A DNA stretch of 31,375 nt from Lachnospiraceae bacterium (lineage in GTDB: Bacteria > Bacillota > Clostridia > Lachnospirales > Lachnospiraceae): contig CAAGPW010000228.1 of assembly GCA_900771955.1 (NCBI GenBank), positions 1 to 31,375 on the forward strand. Reading direction: 5' to 3'. The notes below the pieces were generated by a model. That model was not told where the DNA came from. It did not search any database and saw nothing but the letters and a program-made list of their open reading frames with translations. This document shows, piece by piece, positions 22,934 through 31,375 of this stretch (within the stretch, counting starts at the first letter, position 1; the number at the start of each line of letters is the position of its first letter). Both the position numbers and the translations under genes were made by a program.

Positions 22934-24370
22934 TCAGTTTTCTGCCACGGCGGATTGTTCTTTTGCAAGCGGGAGCGTAAAGATAAATTCGGTGCCGACA
23001 CCTTCGGTGCTGATGACATTGATATTTTCTCCGTGTGCCTGAATGATCTCCTTTACGATCGCAAGTCCGAGACCGGTTCCTTTTTTGTCCTTGCCGCGGG
23101 ATAGATCTGTTTTGTAAAAACGTTCCCAGATCTTATTTAAGCTGTCCTTTGGAATGCCGATGCCGGTGTCTTTCACAGAGACGAAGACTTTGCCGTTTTT
23201 CTCAGTGGTCTCAATCGTGATCGTGGAATCATTGTGGCTGAATTTGATGGCATTGTCGATCAGATTGTAGACGACCTGCTCGATCTTGCTCATATCGGCA
23301 CGGACAAAAAGCGTCTGACCGGTTAAGATCAGTTCAAAGGACAGGTGCTTTTCCTTGCAGCGCCCCTCGAAAGTCATAGCTGTCATCTTGATTACATGAT
23401 TGATGTCAAAATTGCTGGTGTCTAAGATGGTTCTGCCGTGGGAGCCGTATTTATTCAGTTCGAGAATACTGTTTGTAAGCTTGTTTAAACGCTCTGTCTC
23501 AAACAGGATGATATTTAAATACTTGTCCTGCAGCTCCGGCGGGATCGTGCCATCCAGCATGGCTTCCACATAGCCCTTGATCGAGGTGAGCGGAGAGCGG
23601 AAATCATGTGAGACATTGGAAACAAACTTCCGCTGATCTTCCTCAAGCGTATTCATTTCATTGGCCATATAGTCGATCGAGGCAGCGAGATATCCGATCT
23701 CGTCGTTGGTGTGCACATCGATCTTTTTTGAGAAATCGCCGTCTGCATAGCGTGCAACTGTCTTTGCAATCTTATGGATCGGATGGATCACAAAAAATAC
23801 CAGCAGAAAGATGAGAAGCAGTGCGCAGACCGAGAGCAGGCCAAGTGTCAGGTAAGACAGATTCAGCAGCCGGTTGTTAAAAGAAGTGATCACGGACAGA
23901 GGTTTGTGGATGACGATATAACCCTTCACCTTATAATCGACCGTGATCGGTGCAAAGACACTTAAGTAGTCCTGGGAAAAATAATTGTAAAAATGTCCGA
24001 TCTGATAGTAGGTGCTGCCAAAATCAGTTGCGTTAAAGCTGGTGATGCGCTCGGGATTGTTCATATCCACCGGCGTTCTTGAGTTGACCAGAATCGTCCC
24101 GTCCGTATTGATCAGCCAGATCTGGGAAGAGAGATAGGTATCAAGTGCACCGAACTGATTCTGGAGATCTTCCAGGGTCATGGTGTTTTTATAGTATTCG
24201 GCGGCATACTGGTTTGCCACGAGCGTTGCCTCGCGGTAGAGATCGGAAGCCGTATGTTTTTTCAGGCAGCGAAGCTGAACCTCGGCAGTCACGGTGGAGA
24301 CCAGGATAAATCCCAGGATACCGAAAAGCAGATAGCCGAGCAGCAGCTTCAGATACAGTGTCTTTTTCAT
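22934..24370 (-). CDS. Membrane sensor histidine kinase (HAMP, HisKA, HATPase)
   Basis: A 478-residue inner-membrane kinase. Membrane segment 1 is about residues 8-28, an extracytoplasmic sensor of about 145 residues follows, and membrane segment 2 is about 172-196. Then come HAMP (about 197-248), HisKA with phosphorylated His255 (VSHDFRSPLTSIKGY), and the ATPase with N box (NLIDNAIKFS), G1 (DTGIGIPKDS) and G2 (GTGLGLAIVKEI). The sensor part ends IVIHKPLSVI and resembles a PAS-like/sCache fold of the PhoR/ResE/VicK-like kinases, but the signal is unknown. It lies 35 bases downstream of its response regulator. The start at 24370 has AAGAGGTT upstream. Confidence 0.92.
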   Translation of the reverse strand: MKKTLYLKLLLGYLLFGILGFILVSTVTAEVQLRCLKKHTASDLYREATLVANQYAAEYYKNTMTLEDLQNQFGALDTYLSSQIWLINTDGTILVNSRTPVDMNNPERITSFNATDFGSTYYQIGHFYNYFSQDYLSVFAPITVDYKVKGYIVIHKPLSVITSFNNRLLNLSYLTLGLLSVCALLLIFLLVFFVIHPIHKIAKTVARYADGDFSKKIDVHTNDEIGYLAASIDYMANEMNTLEEDQRKFVSNVSHDFRSPLTSIKGYVEAMLDGTIPPELQDKYLNIILFETERLNKLTNSILELNKYGSHGRTILDTSNFDINHVIKMTAMTFEGRCKEKHLSFELILTGQTLFVRADMSKIEQVVYNLIDNAIKFSHNDSTITIETTEKNGKVFVSVKDTGIGIPKDSLNKIWERFYKTDLSRGKDKKGTGLGLAIVKEIIQAHGENINVISTEGVGTEFIFTLPLAKEQSAVAEN

Positions 24371-24405
24371 GTTATGTAAACCTCTTGCTATGTAAAAATA
24401 ATACG

Positions 24406-25107
24406 TCAGTCTTTCACTTCAAATTTGTATCCAATGCCCCAGACGGTGGCAAGACTCCAGGAATCATTATCCTTGATCTTTTCGCGGAGGCGCTTGACAT
24501 GGACATCCACGGTGCGGGTATCGCCGATGTATTCATACCCCCAGATGTGGTCAAGAAGCTGTTCTCTTGTAAATACCTGATTCGGAGATGAGGCAAGAAA
24601 ATATAAGAGCTCCAGTTCCTTTGGCGGCATGTCGATCGGCTGTCCCTGATAGAGCACGGAATAGTTGGAGAGGTTGATGACCAGATCCGGGTATTCCACG
24701 CATTTGATGTCTGCGGCGGGCGCATCCGGCTTTGCCGGCTGGAAGCGGCGCAGAACTGCCTTCACGCGGGCAACCAGTTCCTTGGAATCGAACGGTTTCA
24801 TGATATAGTCATCTGCACCGAGCTCCAGGCCAAGCACCTTGTCAAAGATCTCGCCCTTTGCGGAGAGCATAATGATCGGAACGTTGGATTTGCTGCGGAT
24901 CTCCCGGCAGACCTGATAGCCGTCAATGCCCGGAAGCATCAGATCAAGCAGGATCAGGTTCGGATTGTAGGTCTCAAATGCTTTTAAGGCATCTTCGCCG
25001 TCATTTACGATTTCGGTATCATAACACTCTTTGGTCAGATAAAGAGAGATCAGTTCTGCGATATTGTTGTCATCATCTACGATTAAAATTTTCTGTTTTG
25101 CTGCCAT
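24406..25107 (-). CDS. OmpR-family response regulator
   Basis: A 233-residue transcription factor. The receiver domain (residues 5-120) has acidic pocket Asp11/Asp12, phosphoacceptor Asp55 (LLDLMLPG), Ser82 and Lys104 (IMKPF). The winged helix (about 140-230) has MPPKELELLYFLASSPNQVF, then YEYIGDTRTVDVHVKRLREK, the DNA-recognition part. It is the partner of the adjacent kinase. CGGAGGTA lies upstream of the ATG. It starts 27 bases after the stop of mutS2, so the pair may be read partly from the mutS2 promoter. Confidence 0.94.
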   Translation of the reverse strand: MAAKQKILIVDDDNNIAELISLYLTKECYDTEIVNDGEDALKAFETYNPNLILLDLMLPGIDGYQVCREIRSKSNVPIIMLSAKGEIFDKVLGLELGADDYIMKPFDSKELVARVKAVLRRFQPAKPDAPAADIKCVEYPDLVINLSNYSVLYQGQPIDMPPKELELLYFLASSPNQVFTREQLLDHIWGYEYIGDTRTVDVHVKRLREKIKDNDSWSLATVWGIGYKFEVKD

Positions 25108-25134
25108 AAAATACCTCCGTTAAAAATTCTTTGT

Positions 25135-27522
25135 CTATTCAAATTCTGCGATCGTCACACCGGCGTCTCCTTCCCCAAATTCGCCGAGGTGATAGGATTT
25201 TACATATTTTAAACGTTTTAGGTGCTTGTGCACAGCGGCGCGCAGTGCGCCGGTTCCCTTGCCGTGGACGATGCGCACGGATGGCAGATGTGCGATATAG
25301 GCATCATCTAAATATTTGTCCAAAACAGCGATCGCCTCGTCGGTTGTCATGCCGATCAGATTGATCTCCGTGGAGACCGATGCGGATTTGGACATGCGGA
25401 TCTTGCCGGAGCCGGATTTGCCGGTCGCTTTTTTTGCTGTGGCAGGTGTGGTGTCATCAGCAAGGAGCACCAGGTCTCTTATATTGACCAGAGAGCGTAA
25501 AATACCCATCTGCACGTAAAGGTCGCCCCTTGCGTTCGGCAGGGTGTGGACGGTTCCGGTCAGATTCATGCTGAGGACTTTGACCCGGTCGCCGATACGC
25601 AGATTCTTTGGCGCATTTCCGGCAGTCTGCTGCTTTTTCTTTGTATCTGCCATATTTTTCTCTGCAGCGGACATTTTATCACGGATTTTGGAACGCTGTC
25701 TTTCCATCTCGCTGACCGGCGCATGGGTGGAGCCGTATTTGTTGAAATTGCGGATGGAAGTATCAGCAACATCCTTTGCTTCTTTTAAGATCGCGTAAGC
25801 CTGTTCATTTGCCTCACGTAAGATCTTGTCACGGCTCTCATCCAGCCGTTCCTGCTTTGCCTCAAGCTTCTTCTTTAAGGAGGCAACCTCTGCCTTGTAC
25901 TGTTCGATCTCAAGCCGTTCTTTTTCAATGGTAACGCGGCTCGATTCGAGGTCTGCGATCAGATCCTCAAAATTCTGTTCACTTGTTGTGATCGTTGTCT
26001 TTGCATCTTCGATAATGTCAGAAGGAAGACCGAGTTTACCGGAGATCGCGAATGCATTGCTCTTTCCCGGAATACCGATGAGCAGACGGTAGGTCGGACT
26101 TAATGTCTCTACGCTGAATTCGCAGCAGGCATTTTCCACGCCCGGAGTGGAAAGGGCAAAGACCTTGATCTCACTGTAATGCGTGGTCGCCATGGTGCGT
26201 ATGCCCCGTGCATGCAGCTTTGAGAGGATCGAGATCGCAAGGGCAGCGCCTTCGGTCGGGTCGGTTCCGGCGCAGAGCTCATCAAAAAGTACCAGAGAGC
26301 GTTCATCCACATGGTCTAAGATCGAGATGATATTTGTCATATGCGAGGAGAACGTACTGAGACTCTGCTCAATGCTCTGTTCATCTCCGATATCTGCAAA
26401 GACTTCATGGAATACAGAAAGCTCCGAGCGGTCATTTGCCGGAATATGCAGTCCCGCCTGTCCCATCAGTGTAAAAAGTCCGACGGTTTTTAAAGAAACG
26501 GTCTTTCCGCCGGTATTTGGTCCGGTGATGATAAGAAGGTCAAACGCGTCGCCCAAAGTGACGTCGATCGGAACGACCTTATGTCTGTTTAAGAGCGGAT
26601 GACGTCCCCTGCGGATATGGATATAGCCGTTTTCATTGAAAACCGGCGCGGTTCCGTTGTAGATCTTCGCGAGCGATGCCTTTGCAAAAATAAAATCAAG
26701 CTCGGTCAGAATCCGGTAATCATCACGGATATATGGAATATATTCAGACGTGATGTTGCTTAAATTTGCGAGAATGACCGAGATCTCTTCCTGTTCTTTT
26801 AAGTAAAGCTCTTTTAATTCATTATTCAGATTGACGACTGCCATCGGCTCGATAAACAGCGTGGAGCCGGTCGAGGACTGGTCGTGCACCATGCCAGGCA
26901 CCTGATTTTTGTATTCGGCCTTGACCGGCAGACAGTAGCGGCCGTTTCGCATGGTGATGACACCGTCCTGCAGGCTGTTTCGGATGTTCGTGTTATTTAA
27001 CATCGCGGTCATCTGTGAGTGGACGCGGTCGTTCATGCTGCGGATGTTTCTTCGGATATTTTTTAAAGTCGTGCTGGCATCATCTGCGATCTCATCTTCG
27101 GAAATGATGCAGCGGCGGATCTCATCTAAAAGCGGTGTCAGCGGTTCAATGCCGTCAAAGAGATCATCGAGCGAGTCTCTGGAGGCATCCTCTGATTTCC
27201 CGCGGGAAAAAGCCTTCACCCGTTTTGCAGCTTCAAGCAGGGAGCAGAGGGATAAAAATTCTTCAATGCCCATAGTTCCACCGATCTCAAGGCGTTTTAG
27301 AGAGGCTTCCATATCATGGATGCCCGAAAAAGAAACGCTGCCCTTCTGAAAAAGGCGCGTGAGTGCGTCTGCGGTCTGTTTCTGTGCGGCTTCGATCTGG
27401 CCTTTGTCCGTCATGGGCTTTAGGGAGCGGCAGAGCTCCTTTGCCTTCGGGGAGGCGGCCTGTTCGGTCAGAAGCTCGATAATTTTATTATATTCTAACG
27501 TTTTTAATACCTTTTCGTTCAT
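25135..27522 (-). CDS. mutS2: Endonuclease MutS2
   Basis: A 795-residue ATPase of the MutS2 family, usual length about 780-800. It lacks the mismatch-recognition N-domain of MutS. The core has Walker A GPNTGGKTVSLKT (about 333-345), Walker B LVLFDELCAGTDPTEGAALA and the ATTHYSEIKVFA segment. A coiled coil (about 510-610) precedes the C-terminal Smr nuclease domain (about 725-795) with HGKGTGALR. MutS2 suppresses homologous recombination in some bacteria and in Bacillus subtilis helps rescue collided ribosomes. GGAGAATT precedes the ATG. It heads the minus-strand run mutS2, response regulator, kinase. Confidence 0.95.
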   Translation of the reverse strand: MNEKVLKTLEYNKIIELLTEQAASPKAKELCRSLKPMTDKGQIEAAQKQTADALTRLFQKGSVSFSGIHDMEASLKRLEIGGTMGIEEFLSLCSLLEAAKRVKAFSRGKSEDASRDSLDDLFDGIEPLTPLLDEIRRCIISEDEIADDASTTLKNIRRNIRSMNDRVHSQMTAMLNNTNIRNSLQDGVITMRNGRYCLPVKAEYKNQVPGMVHDQSSTGSTLFIEPMAVVNLNNELKELYLKEQEEISVILANLSNITSEYIPYIRDDYRILTELDFIFAKASLAKIYNGTAPVFNENGYIHIRRGRHPLLNRHKVVPIDVTLGDAFDLLIITGPNTGGKTVSLKTVGLFTLMGQAGLHIPANDRSELSVFHEVFADIGDEQSIEQSLSTFSSHMTNIISILDHVDERSLVLFDELCAGTDPTEGAALAISILSKLHARGIRTMATTHYSEIKVFALSTPGVENACCEFSVETLSPTYRLLIGIPGKSNAFAISGKLGLPSDIIEDAKTTITTSEQNFEDLIADLESSRVTIEKERLEIEQYKAEVASLKKKLEAKQERLDESRDKILREANEQAYAILKEAKDVADTSIRNFNKYGSTHAPVSEMERQRSKIRDKMSAAEKNMADTKKKQQTAGNAPKNLRIGDRVKVLSMNLTGTVHTLPNARGDLYVQMGILRSLVNIRDLVLLADDTTPATAKKATGKSGSGKIRMSKSASVSTEINLIGMTTDEAIAVLDKYLDDAYIAHLPSVRIVHGKGTGALRAAVHKHLKRLKYVKSYHLGEFGEGDAGVTIAEFE

Positions 27523-27565
27523 GTCAATTCTCCAATTTGTGTTACTGATCTTTTGCAGAAATTTT

Positions 27566-27594
27566 ATGATAAATTCTACTATAAATAAGTATAA
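27566..27594 (-). promoter_or_regulatory. Possible mutS2 promoter
   Basis: On the minus strand TTATAC (27594-27589) and TATCAT (27571-27566) are separated by 17 bases, about 45 bases before the start. Confidence 0.4.
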
Positions 27595-27652
27595 CCCAAC
27601 CGTGTGGAAATCGCAAAAAGTATTTTGCAGATCCCGAAATTCATTTAAACAG

Positions 27653-27681
27653 TTGCAACCGCCGTAAATTCAACGTATAAT
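27653..27681 (+). promoter_or_regulatory. Sigma-A promoter of the HtrA-like gene
   Basis: TTGCAA (27653-27658) and a perfect TATAAT (27676-27681) are separated by 17 bases, 32 bases before the ATG at 27714. It probably drives the HtrA-like gene, yhaM and rlmD. Confidence 0.7.
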
Positions 27682-27713
27682 GGGAGCAGACCTGAAGAAA
27701 TGGGGATTTTACT

Positions 27714-28991
27714 ATGCCAGAGAAAAAGGAAGACGAATTCGCGTTTATTAAGGAAAAAATTAAGGACAAGCCGGTGAACAAGAGAAGGCTTTTGCGCCGC
27801 GTGGCGGTTCTTGCGGCATCGGCAGTTGTATTCGGGCTGATCGCATGCTTTGTCATCACACTGGTTCAGCCCTATATGGAAAAATGGCTGTATCCGGAAG
27901 AAAAACCGACTGTGACGATTCCGAAAGATGAGCTTGAGCCGGAGACCGAACGGGAAACGGAAAGGGATTCCGATACAGAGAACACAGCTCCGGTTTACAT
28001 AACTGAGACACAGGAGCTGGAGACCACAGATTATCAGAAACTGCAGAATAAGATCTATGCCATCGGTGAGGAGCAGAACAAGTCCATCGTTACGGTAACC
28101 GGCGTAAAGAGTGACATGGACTGGTTTAATACGCCTTATGAGAGCTCCGGACAGGCAAGCGGCATCATTATTGCAAACAACGGGCAGGAGCTGCTGATCC
28201 TGACAGAGAAAAAAGTGATCACAGATGCGCAGTCGATCCGTGTGACGTTTGTGGACGGAACGATCGTGAACGCTGTGTTAAAACAATACGATGGAAATAC
28301 CGGGGTAGCGGTTCTTAGCGTGGCGCTGTCCGATATTTCGGATGAAACCTTAAGCACGGTCAAGACAGCGGTACTCGGCAATTCCTATGCGGTACAGCCT
28401 GGTACGGTGGTCATTGCGCTCGGCAGTCCGCTCGGGGCCAACTTTTCGATCCTGACCGGAGATATTACGGCGACCGGAAACAGCGTATCCACGCTTGATG
28501 CGACCTATCATGTCCTGAATACGGATATTGTGGGAAACAGCAGCGGCAGCGGTGTTCTGATCAATTTAAACGGAGAGGTTGTCGGACTGATCATGCAGGG
28601 CTACAGCAGCAGCGGAGACACGAATACGCTGACAGCGGTATCTATCTCAGAATTGAAGGAAGTGATCGAAAAGCTTTCCAACAATCAGAGCATTCCGTAT
28701 CTCGGAGCAAAGTTAAGCACAGTGACAGATGAAATTTCGGCATCCTATGATCTGCCGAAGGGCGTATATGTGAAGTCTGTGGAAATGGACTCTCCTGCGA
28801 TGAATGCCGGACTTCAGAGCGGTGATGTCATCGTGGAATTAAACGGCGCGGAGATCGCGGATGTATCGGACTATACGGAAAAACTGCTTTCCCTCTCACC
28901 GAATACGAACGTGAGTATAGCAGTAAAAAGACAGGGAACAGACGGCTACACCAAGATCACCTGTACGGCAGTCGTCGGAGTTTTGGAATAA
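27714..28991 (+). CDS. Membrane-anchored HtrA-like protein with PDZ domain and missing catalytic triad
   Basis: A 425-residue protein with a basic cytoplasmic tail (1-27), one membrane segment (about 28-50), an acidic Glu/Thr-rich linker (62-105) and an outside trypsin-like domain (about 115-315). A PDZ domain follows (about 325-420: SAMxAGL-like SPAMNAGLQSGDVIVELNG). The fold is that of HtrA proteases: SGIIIANNGQELLILTEKKV, DGNTGVAVLSV, VIALGSPLG, ITATGNSV and LINLNGEVVGLIMQ. However, the family TNNHV is TEKKV (Lys167 for His), tDLAVL is TGVAVL (Gly197 for Asp), and GNSGGPL is GNSSGSGVL (274-281). With at least two triad residues gone, it is probably not a protease but a binding or scaffold protein. 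yhaM starts 17 bases after the stop. Confidence 0.88.
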   Translation: MPEKKEDEFAFIKEKIKDKPVNKRRLLRRVAVLAASAVVFGLIACFVITLVQPYMEKWLYPEEKPTVTIPKDELEPETERETERDSDTENTAPVYITETQELETTDYQKLQNKIYAIGEEQNKSIVTVTGVKSDMDWFNTPYESSGQASGIIIANNGQELLILTEKKVITDAQSIRVTFVDGTIVNAVLKQYDGNTGVAVLSVALSDISDETLSTVKTAVLGNSYAVQPGTVVIALGSPLGANFSILTGDITATGNSVSTLDATYHVLNTDIVGNSSGSGVLINLNGEVVGLIMQGYSSSGDTNTLTAVSISELKEVIEKLSNNQSIPYLGAKLSTVTDEISASYDLPKGVYVKSVEMDSPAMNAGLQSGDVIVELNGAEIADVSDYTEKLLSLSPNTNVSIAVKRQGTDGYTKITCTAVVGVLE

Positions 28992-29008
28992 ATTTTGGAG
29001 GATTGGAC

Positions 29009-29956
29009 ATGAGATATATTGAAACATTACGTGAGGGAGAGAGAGTCAATGAGGTTTTTCTCTGTAAACATAAACAGGCGGCGGTCACAAAGAACGGCAA
29101 ACCGTATGAATCACTGATGCTGCAGGATAAGACGGGGCTTTTAGACGCGAAGATATGGGACCCGGGTTCACAGGGCATCGACGACTTTGACAGCCTGGAT
29201 TACATCAATGTGGTCGGAGATCTGACCAGCTTTCAGGGTGCGCTTCAGTTAAATGTCAAACGAGTACGCAAGGTACAGCCGGGCGAGTATGATCCGAAGG
29301 ATTATCTGCCGGTCAGCGACCGTGACATCGATGAAATGTATGAAGAGCTCACCGGATACATTGCAAAAATGAAAAATCCGCATTTAAAACAGCTTGCGAG
29401 CAGTTTCTTTTTGGAGGATGCGGACTTTGAAAAACGCTTTAAATTTCATTCCGCGGCAAAGAGCGTGCATCATGGATTTGTCGGCGGACTTTTAGAGCAT
29501 ACACTTGGCGTGACAAAGCTCTGCAATTATTTTGCAGACAGCTATCCGATCTTAAACCGCGATCTGCTTGTTACGGCGGCAATGTTTCATGACATCGGAA
29601 AACTTTCCGAGCTCTCAACATTTCCGGAGAATGATTATACGGATGAGGGACAGCTCCTTGGCCATATCATGATCGGCGCGGAGGTTGTGGGAGACCGTAT
29701 CCGCGAGATCCCGGATTTTCCGGTGAAGCTCGGAAATGAGTTAAAGCACTGTATCTTAGCGCATCACGGGGAACTGGAATTTGGTTCACCGAAAAAACCG
29801 GCACTTGTGGAAGCAGTTGCACTTACATTTGCCGATAATCTGGATGCGAAGATGGAGACGATGAAAGAAGCATTTGCAAAAGTGCTGGACGGCAATACCG
29901 AGTGGCTCGGTTTTAACCGTCTGTTTGATTCGAATATCAGAAAGACCAGTATTTAA
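29009..29956 (+). CDS. yhaM: 3'-5' exoribonuclease YhaM family protein
   Basis: A 315-residue protein with an N-terminal OB-fold (about 12-95) and an HD phosphohydrolase domain (about 150-290), the arrangement and length of Bacillus YhaM. The HD motif residues are in KSVHHGFVGGLLEHTLGV, AAMFHDIGKLSEL and CILAHHGELEFGSPKKP. The family trims RNA from the 3' end and also acts on single-stranded DNA in vitro. ATG 29009 is chosen over the in-frame TTG 29003 because GGAGGA at 28997-29002 precedes it. It is likely co-transcribed with the HtrA-like gene (17-base gap) and rlmD (13-base gap). Confidence 0.92.
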   Translation: MRYIETLREGERVNEVFLCKHKQAAVTKNGKPYESLMLQDKTGLLDAKIWDPGSQGIDDFDSLDYINVVGDLTSFQGALQLNVKRVRKVQPGEYDPKDYLPVSDRDIDEMYEELTGYIAKMKNPHLKQLASSFFLEDADFEKRFKFHSAAKSVHHGFVGGLLEHTLGVTKLCNYFADSYPILNRDLLVTAAMFHDIGKLSELSTFPENDYTDEGQLLGHIMIGAEVVGDRIREIPDFPVKLGNELKHCILAHHGELEFGSPKKPALVEAVALTFADNLDAKMETMKEAFAKVLDGNTEWLGFNRLFDSNIRKTSI

Positions 29957-29969
29957 AGGATGAACGATT

Positions 29970-31375
29970 TTGAAAAAAGATGATGTAATCGAAGTAAAGA
30001 TTGAGGACATGGGTGTGGACGGCGAAGGCATCGGAAAAGCAGACGGCATTACGCTGTTTATCAAAGATGCCGTGATCGGTGATGTCGTGCAGGCAAAGGT
30101 CATGAAGATGAAAAAAAGCTATGGCTATGCGAGACTGCTTGAAGTGCTGACACCGTCGCCTTACCGCGTAGAGCCGAAATGTCCGGTCAACCGCCCGTGC
30201 GGTGGCTGCCAGCTTCAGGCGCTTTCCTATGAAAAACAGCTTGAATTCAAGGAGAACAAGGTGCGCAACAATTTAAAGCGCATCGGTGGATTTACGGATA
30301 TTCCAATGGAACCGATCGCCGGGATGGAGGAGCCTTATCACTACCGCAATAAGGCACAGTTTCCAATCGGCAGGGATAAAAGCGGAAAACTTACCGCCGG
30401 CTTTTACGCGGCGCGCACGCACAGTCTGATCCCGGTGGAAGAATGTTATCTGGGGGCAGGGATCAACGAGCCAGTCTTAGAAAGAATCCTGCAGATCATG
30501 GAACAGGAGCATATCGAACCATATGATGAAAAGACGCACACAGGGCTGGTGCGTCATATTTTGATCCGTTTCGGATTTACGACCAAAGAGGTCATGGTCT
30601 GTTTTATCTTAAATGGCAAAAAGCTGCCAAAGCAGGAGAAATTCATTGCCGCACTGACTGAGATCCCCGGTATGACAAGCATTTCCGTAAACCGTAACGA
30701 AAAGGATACCAATGTGATCATGGGCGAAAAGACAATCACGATCTGGGGAGCGGACTACATTACAGATTATATCGGTGACATCAGATATCAGATCTCGCCG
30801 CAGTCCTTCTATCAGGTCAATCCGGCGCAGACCAAAGTCTTATATGAGAAGGCTTTGGAGTACGCAGGGCTCACCGGGACTGAGACTGTGTGGGATCTCT
30901 ACTGTGGCATCGGAACGATTTCCTTATTTCTGGCGCAGAAAGCGAAAAAAGTCTTTGGCGTGGAGATTGTGCCGCAGGCAATCGCGGATGCAAAAAAGAA
31001 TGCTGCGTTAAACGCCATCACGAACGTCGATTTCTTCGTCGGCAAGGCGGAAGAAGTCTATCCGTCTTATGTCAGGGAGCATAAAGAGGAGGCCAGAGCC
31101 GAGGTCATCGTGGTCGATCCGCCGCGCAAGGGCTGTGAAGAAAGCCTGCTCTCCACGATCGTGTCCATGACGCCGGAGCGCATCGTGTATGTGAGCTGTG
31201 ATTCCGCGACACTCGCGCGGGATTTAAAGTATCTGTGCGGACAGGGGTATGAGTTAAAGCGCGTGCAGGCGGTGGATCAGTTTTGCCAGACGGGACATGT
31301 GGAGACAGTAGTACTGCTTTCCCACAAAAAGCCAGACGGACATATCAACGTAAAAGTTGAGTTTGGCAAGGGAGA
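29970..31375 (+). CDS. rlmD: 23S rRNA (uracil-5)-methyltransferase RlmD, 3' end outside window
   Basis: The frame is open to the window end (468 codons seen). It starts at TTG with AAAGGA 9 bases upstream. A TRAM domain (about 1-60) binds RNA. An iron-sulfur cluster site is formed by Cys71, Cys77, Cys80 (CPVNRPCGGC) and Cys159 (VEECYLG). The SAM-binding part has WDLYCGIGTISLFLAQ, VVDPPRKGC and VYVSCDSATLARDL with the nucleophile Cys410, and the general base is expected in the FCQTGHVETVVLL segment. The methyl target is a uracil of 23S rRNA or, in paralogues, another uracil. After the usual family end (SHKKPDG) the frame continues with INVKVEFGKG, pointing to a C-terminal extension that I recall in Clostridia members but which is cut here. 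Confidence 0.93.
   Translation, partial: MKKDDVIEVKIEDMGVDGEGIGKADGITLFIKDAVIGDVVQAKVMKMKKSYGYARLLEVLTPSPYRVEPKCPVNRPCGGCQLQALSYEKQLEFKENKVRNNLKRIGGFTDIPMEPIAGMEEPYHYRNKAQFPIGRDKSGKLTAGFYAARTHSLIPVEECYLGAGINEPVLERILQIMEQEHIEPYDEKTHTGLVRHILIRFGFTTKEVMVCFILNGKKLPKQEKFIAALTEIPGMTSISVNRNEKDTNVIMGEKTITIWGADYITDYIGDIRYQISPQSFYQVNPAQTKVLYEKALEYAGLTGTETVWDLYCGIGTISLFLAQKAKKVFGVEIVPQAIADAKKNAALNAITNVDFFVGKAEEVYPSYVREHKEEARAEVIVVDPPRKGCEESLLSTIVSMTPERIVYVSCDSATLARDLKYLCGQGYELKRVQAVDQFCQTGHVETVVLLSHKKPDGHINVKVEFGKG

Noticed and set aside
26183..26602. 139-codon plus-strand frame opposite mutS2
   Set aside because: Serine-rich antisense reading of the MutS2 ATPase region with no supporting signal.

Overview
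The window reads as a chromosomal segment of a butyrate-producing, probably motile Lachnospiraceae bacterium (Roseburia/Agathobacter-like Firmicute). This is inferred from a butyryl-CoA:acetate CoA-transferase, strong AGGAGG-type ribosome sites, Clostridia-style promoters (TTGnnn-N17-TATAAT), a YtvI-like membrane protein, small cysteine-rich proteins of Clostridia type, and an RlmD that appears to carry a C-terminal extension. Almost the whole window codes, and no rRNA, tRNA, CRISPR array, insertion sequence or phage gene was recognised.

Layout. 1-362: the 3' end of an HD-GYP protein and its terminator. 529-1425: a LytTR regulator with a DUF3021 membrane partner. 1529-4972: a tightly packed plus-strand run of SDR oxidoreductase, ThuA-like protein, TIM-barrel sugar isomerase and tRNA-dihydrouridine synthase. 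5023-7459: a small phosphodiesterase, a divergent MATE transporter, and a zinc-ribbon/TM2 membrane protein. 7608-9390: an RluA-type pseudouridine synthase and a YtvI/AI-2E membrane protein. 9484-10824: the CoA-transferase on the minus strand with its own promoter and terminator, followed by a decayed ABC-transporter ATPase fragment. 11133-15058: a small membrane protein, a glycogen debranching enzyme and a CgeB-like glycosyltransferase. 15180-15677: two small cysteine-rich proteins, one built from two modules with a cysteine every eighth residue. 15889-21948: a FIST sensor protein, a soluble methyl-accepting protein, then sbcD and sbcC. 22095-22874: glutamate racemase. 27522-22934 (minus): mutS2, an OmpR-type response regulator and its histidine kinase. 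27714 to the end (plus): a membrane-anchored HtrA-like protein lacking the protease triad, a YhaM-type exoribonuclease and RlmD, which runs off the window.

How the parts relate. Most genes are housekeeping: RNA modification (Dus, RluA-like, RlmD), RNA turnover (YhaM), DNA repair (SbcCD, MutS2), cell wall (MurI) and glycogen use. The parts most worth a second look are the split FIST/soluble-MCP pair (a candidate two-piece chemoreceptor), the small protein with repeated C-x7-C spacing just upstream of it, the HtrA-like pseudoprotease, and several palindromes placed on promoters. I found no clear new multi-gene defence or mobile system here.
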